From: JBEKUY01 sp049514555
Lineage (GTDB): Bacteria; Acidobacteriota; Terriglobia; Acidiferrales; UBA7541
DNA length: 64,000 bases
Direction of reading: 5' to 3'
NCBI GenBank assembly: GCA_049514555.1
Contig: JBEKUY010000002.1
Location: 248,001-312,000 of the forward strand
The notes beneath the pieces were generated by a model. That model was not told where the DNA came from and did no database searches. It was given only the letters and a program-made list of their open reading frames with translations. Positions within the stretch are counted from its first letter, which is position 1, and every line of letters starts with the position of its first letter. Positions 1 to 8,835 of this stretch are shown here, piece by piece. A program made the translations under genes and the position numbers.

Positions 1-1364
1 CGCCGGCCGAGCGCCTGGCGGCGCAGCGCCGCAGAGAGCTCGAAGCTTTCGGAGCGCTCTTCGACCCCGCGGATCATTTCCCGCAAAGATTCGATCTCAC
101 GCTCGGCGTCGAATGTGGGATCTTGCTTGGGGTTGTAGTTTACGCGCAACTCTTCAGTGACGTGGCCGTCGCGCGAGCCGACCACGTAGCAGGTCGAGAG
201 ATGCACGAGCCCCGCGTGGTCGGACTGGCGCAGGAATTCGACGAGATTGAGCGCCGAATCCACATTCGACGAAAGCGCATCGCGTAAATCGGGATTGAAA
301 TCGGTGAGCCCCGCGCTATTGACCACCAAATCGAGCGTGCGCGCCAGCCGTTCGCGCACCGCCGCATCGAGGCCTAAGCCCGGCCGGCTGACGTCGCCCT
401 CGACCACTTCGATGCGCTCACGCAAGAACGCCCCGAGGCTGCGTCCGTGGCGCTCCTGCAGCGGATCGAAGGCCGGCGATTCCTCGGCGATTTTCTCGAA
501 GCGGCGCTGTGCCGTCGTCGTGCGGTTGCGCCGGATGAGCAGCGTGACCTTCCCGATGCCCGGCACTTCGGCGAGCAGATGCACCAGCCAGACCTTGCCG
601 ATGAAGCCGGTCGCACCGATGAGCATGACGTGCTTGCCGGCAAGCGCCTCCCGAACCGAGAACCGATCGGCCCGGGGCGCCCCGTTGAAGGACACCACGG
701 GCCGGCCCACGACCGGAGCCAGCCGCAACGCCGGATGGATGGCTGCGTCGAGCGCGGCCGGATCATGGTGAAGGCCGAGCTGTCGCAGCAGCTTCTCGCG
801 AGTCACGCGGCCGCCCCGCGAGGTGCCACTCAAAAGCCAGGCGAGCGGCCCGCGCGGGCGGATGACCGGGTCGAGCAAACGCCCGGTGGCATAACCGTCG
901 CGGAATTCAAGCCGGTTGGAAATGAGCCGCTGGACCCCCAGGAAATTGGCCAGCGGGCGCATGACGTGGTCGAGCCCCTGGCTAACCAAGACGATGGATT
1001 CTCCTCGCGCGAGGGCTGCTCGGAGGTCGCCCACCGCTTCACGCCGGAGCTGCGGCTCGAGGACGTAGTGAAAGTACTCCTCGCCGAGGAGATCAAGGCG
1101 GTCGCGGCTCGTATCCCGCAGAAGCGTGTGCAGCAGCCGGGTGGCAAAGACGCGGTTGGCTGCATAGGCGAACGGCCGCAGGAGCGTCATCACCGCCATA
1201 CCGGCGCGGCGAGCCCAGCGCTCGGCGTAGCTCTGAGCGTTCCACGTGAAATACCCCACCGGGCGCAGGGCGCCGAGTTCCAGGAGGCTCCCCTCGACCC
1301 GCCAGAAAACGGGGGCAGCCTGGGCGGCACTGTTGCTTGGCGTATTGGGCATGGATTCAGGCAT
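1..1364 (-). CDS. HAD-like / fatty acyl-CoA reductase-like fusion protein (C-terminus cut by window edge)
   Basis: The visible part is about 454 residues, with the 3' end lost at base 1. Residues roughly 15-180 read as an HAD-IB-like fold, including a stretch SNRLEFRDGYATGRLLDP typical of that family. From about residue 230 there is an NAD(P)-binding extended SDR domain of the fatty acyl-CoA/thioester reductase type, with a Rossmann motif GATGFIGK and the later STCYVVGSRDGH segment. Such fusions are seen in Acidobacteria and Actinobacteria and are thought to reduce or remodel acyl thioesters; the substrate here is unknown. The HAD nucleophile motif is absent: the expected FDxDGTL reads FWRVEGSL, so the phosphatase part is probably inactive. 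ATG at 1364 was chosen as the first in-frame start; a second ATG lies 12 nt downstream. Confidence 0.75.
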   Translation of the reverse strand, partial: MPESMPNTPSNSAAQAAPVFWRVEGSLLELGALRPVGYFTWNAQSYAERWARRAGMAVMTLLRPFAYAANRVFATRLLHTLLRDTSRDRLDLLGEEYFHYVLEPQLRREAVGDLRAALARGESIVLVSQGLDHVMRPLANFLGVQRLISNRLEFRDGYATGRLLDPVIRPRGPLAWLLSGTSRGGRVTREKLLRQLGLHHDPAALDAAIHPALRLAPVVGRPVVSFNGAPRADRFSVREALAGKHVMLIGATGFIGKVWLVHLLAEVPGIGKVTLLIRRNRTTTAQRRFEKIAEESPAFDPLQERHGRSLGAFLRERIEVVEGDVSRPGLGLDAAVRERLARTLDLVVNSAGLTDFNPDLRDALSSNVDSALNLVEFLRQSDHAGLVHLSTCYVVGSRDGHVTEELRVNYNPKQDPTFDAEREIESLREMIRGVEERSESFELSAALRRQALGR

Positions 1365-1750
1365 CAGGGCCAACGTCTAGCGCTGCTGGGTGAATGACGA
1401 GAAGCGTCTAACCCGTGAGTCTTGAAGTGCGTGCATCATGGCACAGAGTGAGGCCTCAATCCCCTGACCTGGAAGACCAGAAACGTCCAGCTAGCTGCCG
1501 CTTGAACTCGGGGCTGTATATACCAAGTTTAAGGGTACCTAGCCCAGTCTGAAAGGGAGAAAATTAGCACTCCCAGCCCCCCGTGGCAAGGAGCAGCAGC
1601 CGTCCCGGGTGCCATCCGAAGCAATGACTAGACTTGCCGCCCCGAGCCCTCTCGTCGGCCCCTAGGGAGCCGGCCGGGTCGCCTTGGCGCCAGCCAGCAG
1701 TGACTGCTGATTGACGTCAGCCGGTTTTGCCATCATTTTGCCGCGTATTT
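1365..1750. other. Intergenic region, no gene recognised
   Basis: These 386 bases separate the 3' end of leuB from the 5' end of the reductase-like gene, both on the minus strand. No convincing reading frame or RNA gene is seen. A small palindrome CAGCAGTGACTGCTG lies near 1697-1711 without a following T-run, so it is not called a terminator. The promoter of the reductase-like gene should lie here but was not located with confidence. Confidence 0.5.
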
Positions 1751-2857
1751 CTAGACGCGCGAGCCGTCGCGCTCGGCATGCTCGCGCGAGAGCCGCATCC
1801 CCTGACACAGGACTTCGGTGAACTCTTTCGTGCCGACGGTGCGCGATCCCATCTGCGCGAGGTCCGGCGTGCGGTATCCCGCCGCCAGCACATGGTCGAG
1901 CGATCGCTCGATCAAGTCGGCCTCGGCGCTGAGGCCGAAGGTGTCACGAAGCATCATGGCGACGCTCAGGATCGCACCGATGGGGTTGGCCACATCCTTA
2001 CCCGCAAGCTGCGGGGCCGAGCCGTGAATAGGCTCAAACAGCGGCGCGGAGTTGCCGTAGCTCGCCGAGGGGATGAGCCCAATCGAGCCGACCAGCGCCG
2101 CGGCGCCGTCGCTCAGGATGTCTCCGAACATGTTCGAGGTGAGCACGACGTCGAACTGGGGCGGGTTCAGCACAAGCTGCATCGCGGCATTGTCCACGTA
2201 CATGTGCCCCAGGCTGACCGCAGGATAAGACGCTGCCAGCGAGGTGACCGTGCGCCGCCAAAGCATCGAACTCGCCAGGACGTTGGCCTTGTCCACCGAA
2301 GTCAGTTTCTGCGAACGGGCTTGGGCGCGGGCGAAGGCGAACCGGGCGATACGCTCGATTTCCGTAGTGTTATAGGACTCCGTATCCCAGGCGCGTTCCT
2401 GGCCGCCGGTGCGCTCGCTGCCACGGGCGCCGAAGTACATTCCCCCGGCCAGCTCTCGCACGATCTCGAGATCCAGCTTGCCGAGGCGCTCGGGGCGCAG
2501 CGGCGAGACTCCGCGCAGGGCTTCGCGCACGCGCACCGGGCGGACGTTGACGTACAGATCGAGGGACTGCCGCAGTTCGAGCAGGCCGCTCTCCGGGCGC
2601 TTCCCCACCGGCTGGCTATCCCATTTCGGGCCACCCACCGCACCCAGAAGGACCGCATCTGCGCGGCGACAAGCGTCCAATGTGTCTTTCGGGAGCGGCG
2701 CGCCTGCAGCGTCAATTGCCGCGCCGCCAAGCGGCGCCTCGACGAGATCGAAGGTGTGGCCGAAGCCGGCGCCACATTCCTTCAGAATGGAAACCGCAGC
2801 CTGTGTGACTTCGGGACCGATGCCGTCGCCGGGCAGCACGACAATCGTTTTCTTCAC
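1751..2857 (-). CDS. leuB: 3-isopropylmalate dehydrogenase
   Basis: LeuB oxidatively decarboxylates 3-isopropylmalate to 2-oxoisocaproate with NAD+, the third step of leucine synthesis. The protein is 368 residues, the usual family length. The N-terminus VVLPGDGIGPEV, the substrate loop with LLGAVGGPKWD, the SVDKANVL segment, the metal-binding SNMFGDILSDGAAAL and the FEPIHGSAP adenine-site region are all present. The reading frame is open 57 codons upstream, but conservation starts at a GTG at 2857 preceded by a short GGGA ribosome-binding sequence, and that start gives the normal N-terminus. It lies 67 nt downstream of leuA on the same strand, so the two are probably co-transcribed. leuC and leuD are not in the window. 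Confidence 0.95.
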   Translation of the reverse strand: MKKTIVVLPGDGIGPEVTQAAVSILKECGAGFGHTFDLVEAPLGGAAIDAAGAPLPKDTLDACRRADAVLLGAVGGPKWDSQPVGKRPESGLLELRQSLDLYVNVRPVRVREALRGVSPLRPERLGKLDLEIVRELAGGMYFGARGSERTGGQERAWDTESYNTTEIERIARFAFARAQARSQKLTSVDKANVLASSMLWRRTVTSLAASYPAVSLGHMYVDNAAMQLVLNPPQFDVVLTSNMFGDILSDGAAALVGSIGLIPSASYGNSAPLFEPIHGSAPQLAGKDVANPIGAILSVAMMLRDTFGLSAEADLIERSLDHVLAAGYRTPDLAQMGSRTVGTKEFTEVLCQGMRLSREHAERDGSRV

Positions 2858-2924
2858 ACGCTTCCCACTTTCTCCGGAGGAAACTGCCGGGGTCTGCTGT
2901 TTGGAGGTGTCTCCCAAGCGGGCT

Positions 2925-4118
2925 TTATACCACGGACGCAGCCGTCGGAGCCTGGAGGCCGATGCGCCGGCGGATGACCTGGTTGGCAATGGCCAGGACG
3001 TCGCGCGTGCGCACGTTCTTGGACTCATCTGCCAGAGCGTTGACGCGGCGGTAGCATTCGGCCAGCTCTTCAGTGCTGGGCTCGAAGCCGAGGTCCTTGA
3101 GAGTGACGCGAAGCGCGTTGCGTCCGGAGTGCTTCCCGAGCACCAGTTGCCGCGCCGGAACGCCCACGGCCTGCGGGGTAATGATTTCGTAGGTCAGCGG
3201 GTTCTTGATGATGCCGTCTTGGTGGATGCCCGCCTCATGGGCGAAGGCATTGGCGCCGACGACGGCCTTATTGGGCGTGACGGTGATACCGGTGATTTCC
3301 GAGAGCATACGGCTGGTGGAGAAGAGCTTGGTGAGATCGAGGGAAGTGCGCACACCGAAGGAGGCCTGGCGGACCGCCAGGGCTACAGCGACCTCTTCGA
3401 GCGAAGCATTCCCGGCGCGCTCGCCGATGCCGTTGATGGTGCACTCGATCTGGCGTACGCCTGCGCGCACCGCGGCCAGGGAGTTGGCTACTGCGAGGCC
3501 GAGATCGTCGTGGCAATGCGCGCTGAGAATCACTCCCTCGGGATCGCCGAGGTGCTCCCGAACGCGGAGGAACATCGCCCCGTATTCCTCAGGCATGGCG
3601 TAGCCTACCGTATCCGGGAGGTTCAAAATCGTGGCGCCGGCATCGATGGCCACCTGGCACACCTGGCAGAGAAACTCGATGTCGGTGCGCCCGGCATCCT
3701 CGGCGGAGAACTCCACTTCAGGCACGTGCCGCCGGCTGTATGCAACCATCGCGCGGATCGATTCGAGTGCCTGCTCGCGCGTCATATTGAGCTTGGCGTG
3801 CAGGTGCAGATCGGATGTGGCCAGGAAGACGTGCAGGCGCGGATCGGCTGCGGGGGCCAACGCTTCGATGGCCGCGTCCACGTCCTGCTGCTTGGCGCGA
3901 GCCAGGGCGGCGATGCGGCAGGTACGTATTTCGCGCGCCACCTCCTTCACCGAATCGAGGTCGCCCTGCGAGGCGATGGGGAAGCCCGCCTCGATAACGT
4001 CCACGCCGAGCTCGACCAACTGGTGCGCCATGCGAAGCTTCTCGGCCTGGTTCATGGAGAAACCGGGCGATTGCTCGCCGTCGCGCAGAGTGGTATCGAA
4101 GATACGCACGATATCCAT
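2925..4118 (-). CDS. leuA: 2-isopropylmalate synthase, short form without the regulatory domain
   Basis: The enzyme condenses acetyl-CoA with 2-oxoisovalerate as the first committed step to leucine. Family motifs are clear: FDTTLRDGEQSPGFSM at the N-terminus, HCHDDLGLAVANS with the metal-binding histidines, TINGIGERAGNA, and HEAGIHQDG. The ATG at 4118 follows an AGAGGG ribosome-binding site. The product is 397 residues, whereas feedback-regulated LeuA proteins are about 510-520 and end in a LeuA dimer domain that binds leucine. Here the protein stops soon after the subdomain following the TIM barrel, and leuB begins only 67 nt later, so no separate regulatory domain is encoded next door. A related Claisen enzyme (citramalate or homocitrate synthase) is possible but less likely next to leuB. 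Confidence 0.88.
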   Translation of the reverse strand: MDIVRIFDTTLRDGEQSPGFSMNQAEKLRMAHQLVELGVDVIEAGFPIASQGDLDSVKEVAREIRTCRIAALARAKQQDVDAAIEALAPAADPRLHVFLATSDLHLHAKLNMTREQALESIRAMVAYSRRHVPEVEFSAEDAGRTDIEFLCQVCQVAIDAGATILNLPDTVGYAMPEEYGAMFLRVREHLGDPEGVILSAHCHDDLGLAVANSLAAVRAGVRQIECTINGIGERAGNASLEEVAVALAVRQASFGVRTSLDLTKLFSTSRMLSEITGITVTPNKAVVGANAFAHEAGIHQDGIIKNPLTYEIITPQAVGVPARQLVLGKHSGRNALRVTLKDLGFEPSTEELAECYRRVNALADESKNVRTRDVLAIANQVIRRRIGLQAPTAASVV

Positions 4119-4187
4119 GGGATGCCCTCTGGTCCCAGTAGGGCAGAGAGGCCGCCCCCAGTCAAATTTATATTGTTTCTGGATTTG

Positions 4188-4202
4188 ATAACTTTCTGTT
4201 AT
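4188..4202. promoter_or_regulatory. Palindromic LysR-type operator candidate between leuA and the LysR gene
   Basis: The 15-bp perfect dyad ATAAC-TTTCT-GTTAT fits the T-N11-A rule of LysR-family binding sites. It lies in the 115-bp divergent promoter region, 70 nt upstream of the leuA start and 32 nt upstream of the LysR start, where an autoregulating LysR protein would bind to control both genes. Binding is inferred, not shown. Confidence 0.6.
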
Positions 4203-4233
4203 ATGGTTTCTGTCCGGTTGATTGGAGGTTTCC

Positions 4234-5109
4234 ATGGATCTCGCCGTCTTGGAAGTGTTTCTCACCGTCGCCCGGGAAGGCAGCTTCTCCCGCGCCGCCG
4301 AAAAGCTCTACCGCACTCAGCCGGCTATCAGCCTCACGATCCGCAAGCTCGAGGAGACCATTGGGCATCCGGTGTTCGTGCGCGGCGCGCGGCCCTCGAG
4401 GCTGACCGACGCCGGCGCCCTGCTGAAGGACTACGCCGAGCGGCTCCTCAATTTGCGTGAAGAAGCCCGGCGGGGGCTGGCCGAGCTGGGCAGCTTGCGC
4501 CGCGGCGAACTCACCCTGGGCGTGAATGAAAGCTCGATCCATGCGCTTCTCCCGGCGCTCGCAAAATTCCGCAAGCTGCATCCCGGCGTGCAAGTCCGCG
4601 TCCACCGCACGTTTTCGCGCGACATCCCGCATGAGGTTCTGAATTTTCGCCTGGATTTGGGCGCGGCGTCCTACGTGCCGCGCGAGCCGCAGCTTCAGGC
4701 CACGGAGATTGTGCGGGATGAGCTGGTCTTCGTCGTGCCGCCGCAGCATCGGCTGGCCCGGCGCGGCGCCGTGGAGATCCCCGAACTCGGTGAAGAGAAT
4801 TTCGTCGCGCACATCGTGGAATCGCCGTACCGCAGGAGGGTGATCGAGCTGTTCGCCAAGCACCGCACGCCGCTCAACATACACGCCGAGCTGCCCACGA
4901 TCGAAAGCATCAAACGATTCGTGCAGATGGGGCAGGGGGTGGCCATCGTGCCGCGAATGTGCGTGCAGTGGGAGATCGAACGCCGCCTGCTCACCGAAGT
5001 GAAGATCAAACAGCTGCACATTCCGAGGCACCTCTACGTGATCACGCGCCGCGGAGCGAGGCTATCGCATACGGCCGCCGAGATGTTGCGGCTGCTGCTT
5101 CATGAGTGA
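4234..5109 (+). CDS. LysR-family transcriptional regulator
   Basis: The 291-residue protein has the N-terminal winged helix of LysR proteins (residues about 1-60, with EGSFSRAAEKLYRTQPAIS) followed by a periplasmic-binding-protein-like effector domain. The ATG at 4234 has a GGAGG ribosome-binding site 5 nt upstream, which rules out the TTG at 4222 that overlaps that site. It is divergent from leuA-leuB and shares a short intergenic region with a LysR-type palindrome, so the likely role is control of leucine synthesis in response to a pathway intermediate or leucine. That role comes from context only; the effector cannot be read from the sequence. Confidence 0.9.
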   Translation: MDLAVLEVFLTVAREGSFSRAAEKLYRTQPAISLTIRKLEETIGHPVFVRGARPSRLTDAGALLKDYAERLLNLREEARRGLAELGSLRRGELTLGVNESSIHALLPALAKFRKLHPGVQVRVHRTFSRDIPHEVLNFRLDLGAASYVPREPQLQATEIVRDELVFVVPPQHRLARRGAVEIPELGEENFVAHIVESPYRRRVIELFAKHRTPLNIHAELPTIESIKRFVQMGQGVAIVPRMCVQWEIERRLLTEVKIKQLHIPRHLYVITRRGARLSHTAAEMLRLLLHE

Positions 5110-5226
5110 AGCGGGATCGCCGCGACAAATGGAAAGAAGAGCCGGGCCAGCGCGTTGAGGGGCAGCCCGCTTCAGCAAGAGGATATAAAGTGAGAAGATA
5201 TCTAGAAGTGTAGTAAGCTCTTGCTC

Positions 5227-5622
5227 ATGAAACTCGGCCGAAAACTCAGAGAAATCCGTGCGGCCAAGAAGCTCACCCAGGCCGACCTCCAGGCTAGCAC
5301 CGGCATCCGGACCGTGCACATCTCCCGGATGGAGAACGATCACATTACTCCCTCCATCGAGACGCTGGAGAAGTATGCCCGGGGGCTGGGCATCCCGGTC
5401 TACCGGTTCTTTTACGATGGTAAACAACCGCCGAAGAAAGCCGACCTGTCTGCCGGCAAGAGCAGAGAGCTATTGTGGGGTTCGAGAGGGAAGGAGAGGC
5501 GTGAGCTAGGCAGGTTTATCGAGGCCGTCTCGCGGATGGATGATCGTAAGCGCAAGCTGCTGCTCGCAGCGGCTCGGTTCCTCGCGTGGCGCAGCGGGGG
5601 AATGCAGAGCCGTCCTCGATAA
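5227..5622 (+). CDS. XRE-family helix-turn-helix regulator
   Basis: The 131-residue protein begins with a Cro/C1-type DNA-binding domain (residues about 3-60: LREIRAAKKLTQADL, then VHISRMEND and SIETLEKYARGLGI). The C-terminal half is basic and has no recognised domain. This layout is common in small cytoplasmic regulators of Acidobacteria. The ATG at 5227 is favoured over the TTG two codons earlier; no strong ribosome-binding site is visible in either case. It stands alone between the LysR gene and the metallo-hydrolase gene, and its target is unknown. Confidence 0.85.
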   Translation: MKLGRKLREIRAAKKLTQADLQASTGIRTVHISRMENDHITPSIETLEKYARGLGIPVYRFFYDGKQPPKKADLSAGKSRELLWGSRGKERRELGRFIEAVSRMDDRKRKLLLAAARFLAWRSGGMQSRPR

Positions 5623-5858
5623 CCGCGCGCATTTTCCTGCCCTTGCTCCGCCCCATATATCCAAGTTCAAACCGTTCAGGCCCAGCGTCCCCGCACGGAA
5701 AGAACGCAGGGTGCCTGCCCCGAAAGTTCCCGAAAGTTGCGCTCCCTGCGAGTCGTTTTGCGGTCATCTGAGAGTTGCCCGCAAATCTCAGATCGGGCAG
5801 ACTGGTTGCTGCGTTTTCGTCGGCTGATGATTGTCGTCGGCGATCGGAGCTGCGAAAA

Positions 5859-6887
5859 ATGTCTCGCCTCATTCGTACCTTCTTGCTGAGCGCCTGTGCG
5901 TGTCTGCTGCTTCCGCCGCTCGTTCTTGCGGGCGCACCCAAGACGCTGGTCATTTATTTCATCGACGTCGAGGGCGGGCAGGCGACACTGATCGTCAGCC
6001 CGTCGGGCGCCTCGATGCTCATTGATACGGGCTGGCTCGGATACAAGGGCAGAGACGCTGACCGCATCGTGGCCGCAGCCAAGGCGGCTGGCCTCCAGCA
6101 GATCGATACCGTGGTGATCACCCACTATCATCGTGACCACGTGGGAGGAGTGGCCCAGCTCGCCAGCCGAATGAAGATCGGCACGTTCGTGGATCATGGT
6201 CCGAACATGGAAGATTCCCCTGACCCTCGCGAAGATTACGCCGCGTACGAACAGGTGGCCGCAACGGCCCGGCGTGTGGTGGTGAAGCCTGGCGAGCAGA
6301 TTCCGTTGCCGGGCATCGGCGTCGAAGTCTTGACCGCGGGGGGCGAACGCATCCGCAAGGCGCTTCCCGGCGCGGGCCAGCCCAATCCGCTGTGCGCCTC
6401 CGAACGAGAGGCTCCGGCTGACGCGACCGAGAATGCGCGCTCGCTGGGCGTGCTGGTCAGCTACGGAGAATTCCGGTTCCTCGACCTCGGCGATCTCACC
6501 AAGGGCAAGGAGTTGGAGCTGGTCTGTCCGGCGAACTTGATTGGAACCGTGGACCTATACCTCACCACGCATCACGGACTCGCACAATCCAACGCCAGAG
6601 CCATCGTGCATGCGCTTCATCCACGCGTGGCCATCATGAACAATGGCGCGCACAAGGGTGGAAGCCCGAAGGCGTGGGAGACCATCCACGGTTCCCCCGG
6701 GCTCGAGGACTTGTGGCAGTTGCACTACGCCCTGGACGCGGACAGAGAACATAATTCTCCCGACGCATTCATCGCGAACCCGGCAGAAAACTGCGACGGC
6801 CAGTACATCAAGGTCTCGGCGCGGCCCGACGGCAGCTTCACCGTGCTGAATTTGAGAAACAAGTACGAAAAGACTTATTCCAAGTAG
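5859..6887 (+). CDS. Secreted metallo-beta-lactamase-fold hydrolase (ComEC C-domain-like)
   Basis: A 342-residue protein with a Sec signal peptide (about residues 1-25, ending LVLAG/APK) and a metallo-beta-lactamase fold. The zinc motif HYHRDHVGG, an early Asp in LIDTG, the later DLGDLT and the TTHHG near the C-terminal part are present. The arrangement resembles the hydrolase domain of ComEC-like and late-competence proteins, without their membrane part. Start ATG 5859 follows GGAGC at good spacing and gives the signal peptide directly. Substrate unknown; phosphodiester or ester hydrolysis in the periplasm is plausible from the family. The downstream MFS gene begins 12 nt after the stop, so the two may be co-transcribed. 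Confidence 0.85.
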   Translation: MSRLIRTFLLSACACLLLPPLVLAGAPKTLVIYFIDVEGGQATLIVSPSGASMLIDTGWLGYKGRDADRIVAAAKAAGLQQIDTVVITHYHRDHVGGVAQLASRMKIGTFVDHGPNMEDSPDPREDYAAYEQVAATARRVVVKPGEQIPLPGIGVEVLTAGGERIRKALPGAGQPNPLCASEREAPADATENARSLGVLVSYGEFRFLDLGDLTKGKELELVCPANLIGTVDLYLTTHHGLAQSNARAIVHALHPRVAIMNNGAHKGGSPKAWETIHGSPGLEDLWQLHYALDADREHNSPDAFIANPAENCDGQYIKVSARPDGSFTVLNLRNKYEKTYSK

Positions 6888-6899
6888 AATGCTCTGACT

Positions 6900-8198
6900 T
6901 TGCCGAAAAAGCTTCCTAGCGACGTCGGGCGCGCCGCGGTGTCGCACCTCTCGCGGCGGCTTGTGCCGTTCCTCTTCCTCCTGTACATCGACGCATATCT
7001 CGACCGGGTCAACGTCAGTTTTGCCGCGCTGCAGATGCAGGTGCAACTGGGCTTCAGCGACGCGGTGTACGGATTCGGGGCGGGCCTGTTTTTTGCCGGG
7101 TACTTCGTGTTCCAGGTCCCCAGCAATCTCGTGCTGCAGCGCGTGGGCGCAAAACGCTGGCTGGCGATGTTGATGGTTGCCTGGGGCGCCGTTTCTTCTT
7201 CGATGATGTTCGTGAGCACGGCCCGGGGCTTTTATATCTTGCGTTTTCTGCTCGGCTTGGCGGAAGCGGGGTTCGTCCCCGGCGTGATTCTATACATGAA
7301 GAATTGGTTCCCCGCCGATGCGCGCGCCCGCACGGTTGCCTGGTTCATGACGGCGGGCCCGCTGTCGTTCGTGGTGGGAGGACCGATCTCCGGCGCGCTG
7401 CTCGGTCTGCACACCCGCGGTGGACTCGCGGGGTGGCAGTGGCTCTTTCTGATGGAGGGCGTGCCGGCCGTTCTGCTGGGCGCGGTTGCTTACTTCTATC
7501 TCACCGACCATCCGGCGGACGCGCACTGGCTTGCCCCCCAGCAGCGCGCCTGGCTCATCGAGACCCTGGAGCGCGAGAGGCAGTCGGTTGCAGCGGTCAC
7601 GCGGACGAGCACGCTTGCGGCCTTCACGAACGGCTGGATCTGGATACTGGTTGGCGTGGACTTCTGCCTGAACACCGCTTCGTACGGCATCAGTCTCTGG
7701 TTGCCGACCATGATCCACCGAGTGTCCGGGGTGAGCAGCCTTGTGATCGGGGTTCTCACTGCCATCCCCTATCTCGCCGCCACTGCGATCATGGTCCTCG
7801 TCGGATTCCATTCGGATCGCTCCGGCGAACGGCGCTGGCACATCGCGATCTCGGCGTTTGCGGGCGCAGTCGCGCTGTTCGTTGGGGCGCACTCCACTGC
7901 GGCCGCGCTGCTGATTGTGACCATGGGCCTGGCGATGGCGGGAATCTCGTCCATAGTCGGGCCCATGTGGGCGCTGGCGACCGGCATGCTCGCCGGAACT
8001 GCTGCCGCCGTGGGAATCGGCCTGATCAACGCCGTGGGCAATCTGGGCGGTTTCTTCGGGCCGTACATTATCGGTTTGGCGCGGACTTCCTCAGGCGGGT
8101 TCAAGGGCGGCTTGCTCGTTCTTGGCGCCGCCCTGGGTCTCAGCGGCATTTTGGCGCTGCTCGTGCGCCCCGCTCGTCCGCGTGCGGAGCAAGCTTGA
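6900..8198 (+). CDS. MFS transporter, anion:cation symporter type
   Basis: A 432-residue integral membrane protein with about 12 hydrophobic segments. The start region, FLFLLYIDAYLDRVNVSFAALQM, is split here as FLFLLYIDAY and DRVNVSFAALQM and is typical of the ACS family, which imports organic anions such as hexuronates, glucarate, tartrate or phthalate with H+ or Na+. Other family features include the LGLAEAGFVPG helix and the central cytoplasmic loop with LERER. The start is a TTG at 6900, 12 nt after the previous stop; no ATG fits before the first conserved helix. The substrate cannot be told from sequence. Confidence 0.88.
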   Translation: MPKKLPSDVGRAAVSHLSRRLVPFLFLLYIDAYLDRVNVSFAALQMQVQLGFSDAVYGFGAGLFFAGYFVFQVPSNLVLQRVGAKRWLAMLMVAWGAVSSSMMFVSTARGFYILRFLLGLAEAGFVPGVILYMKNWFPADARARTVAWFMTAGPLSFVVGGPISGALLGLHTRGGLAGWQWLFLMEGVPAVLLGAVAYFYLTDHPADAHWLAPQQRAWLIETLERERQSVAAVTRTSTLAAFTNGWIWILVGVDFCLNTASYGISLWLPTMIHRVSGVSSLVIGVLTAIPYLAATAIMVLVGFHSDRSGERRWHIAISAFAGAVALFVGAHSTAAALLIVTMGLAMAGISSIVGPMWALATGMLAGTAAAVGIGLINAVGNLGGFFGPYIIGLARTSSGGFKGGLLVLGAALGLSGILALLVRPARPRAEQA

Positions 8199-8288
8199 AC
8201 TCACAACTTTCTTTTGGATGGCGTAAAGCAGACGACGCGAATGCGCCACTTGCTGCCGCGCCAACCGTTCGTTCGCACCTCGGGAAGT

Positions 8289-8364
<76 letters not shown>

Positions 8365-8365
8365 C

Positions 8366-8835
8366 ACGTGCTCACAACATACTACAAAAACAAAGACTTA
8401 ATGAACGAAAGTCGCCTCCTGCTGGGCTCTCCTGCTGGGAAGAGTCGGCTTACTCGGCGGCAGTTCTGGCGGCAGTTGGGTTGGCGGTTTGAGGCACAGG
8501 AAAAGTCGCCCCCAAGCGTTCGGCCCCCATGAAATCGGAATACGCTGCGCGTCTGAAGACTTGCGCCGCCCGCGGTCACAACAAAAACCCGACCATTTTC
8601 TCCGCAGCCTGCCAAAGCATCGCTGGAGGCCGAATAGAATTGCAGCCGAGTCTGCTGCGTTCTAGTGCTTATGTGGAAACAGAAACAATAGCCGCTATTG
8701 ATCGCCCCTAAAACTTTCTCATACTCTGGTACTACTGGTACCCGGTATTGGCTGCCGCGGAGTGAAGCGAATTCGCTGCCATCCGTCACAGCATGAGAGA
8801 AACGAAGCAACGCTAACTGAGGAGCAAGAGCCGCC
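8366..8835. other. Intergenic region upstream of the kelch lipoprotein gene
   Basis: This stretch of about 470 bases lies between the 5' end of tRNA-Ile2 and the large lipoprotein gene. It should contain both divergent promoters. A short direct repeat (TGGTAC-TAC-TGGTAC) occurs near 8727-8742. The first about 25 bases next to the tRNA resemble the flank of the tRNA fragment at 12243-12284. No coding frame is convincing. Confidence 0.5.

Noticed and set aside
447..1397. 316-residue open frame on the plus strand
   Set aside because: It mirrors the reductase-like gene on the minus strand, has no recognisable domain, and is rich in Arg, Gly and His as expected for an antisense shadow.
1727..2977. 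416-residue plus-strand frame antisense to leuB
   Set aside because: The minus strand encodes a complete, motif-perfect LeuB.
2409..4460. 683-residue plus-strand frame across leuB, leuA and the LysR start
   Set aside because: It spans three well-supported genes in a non-coding frame and contains no domain.
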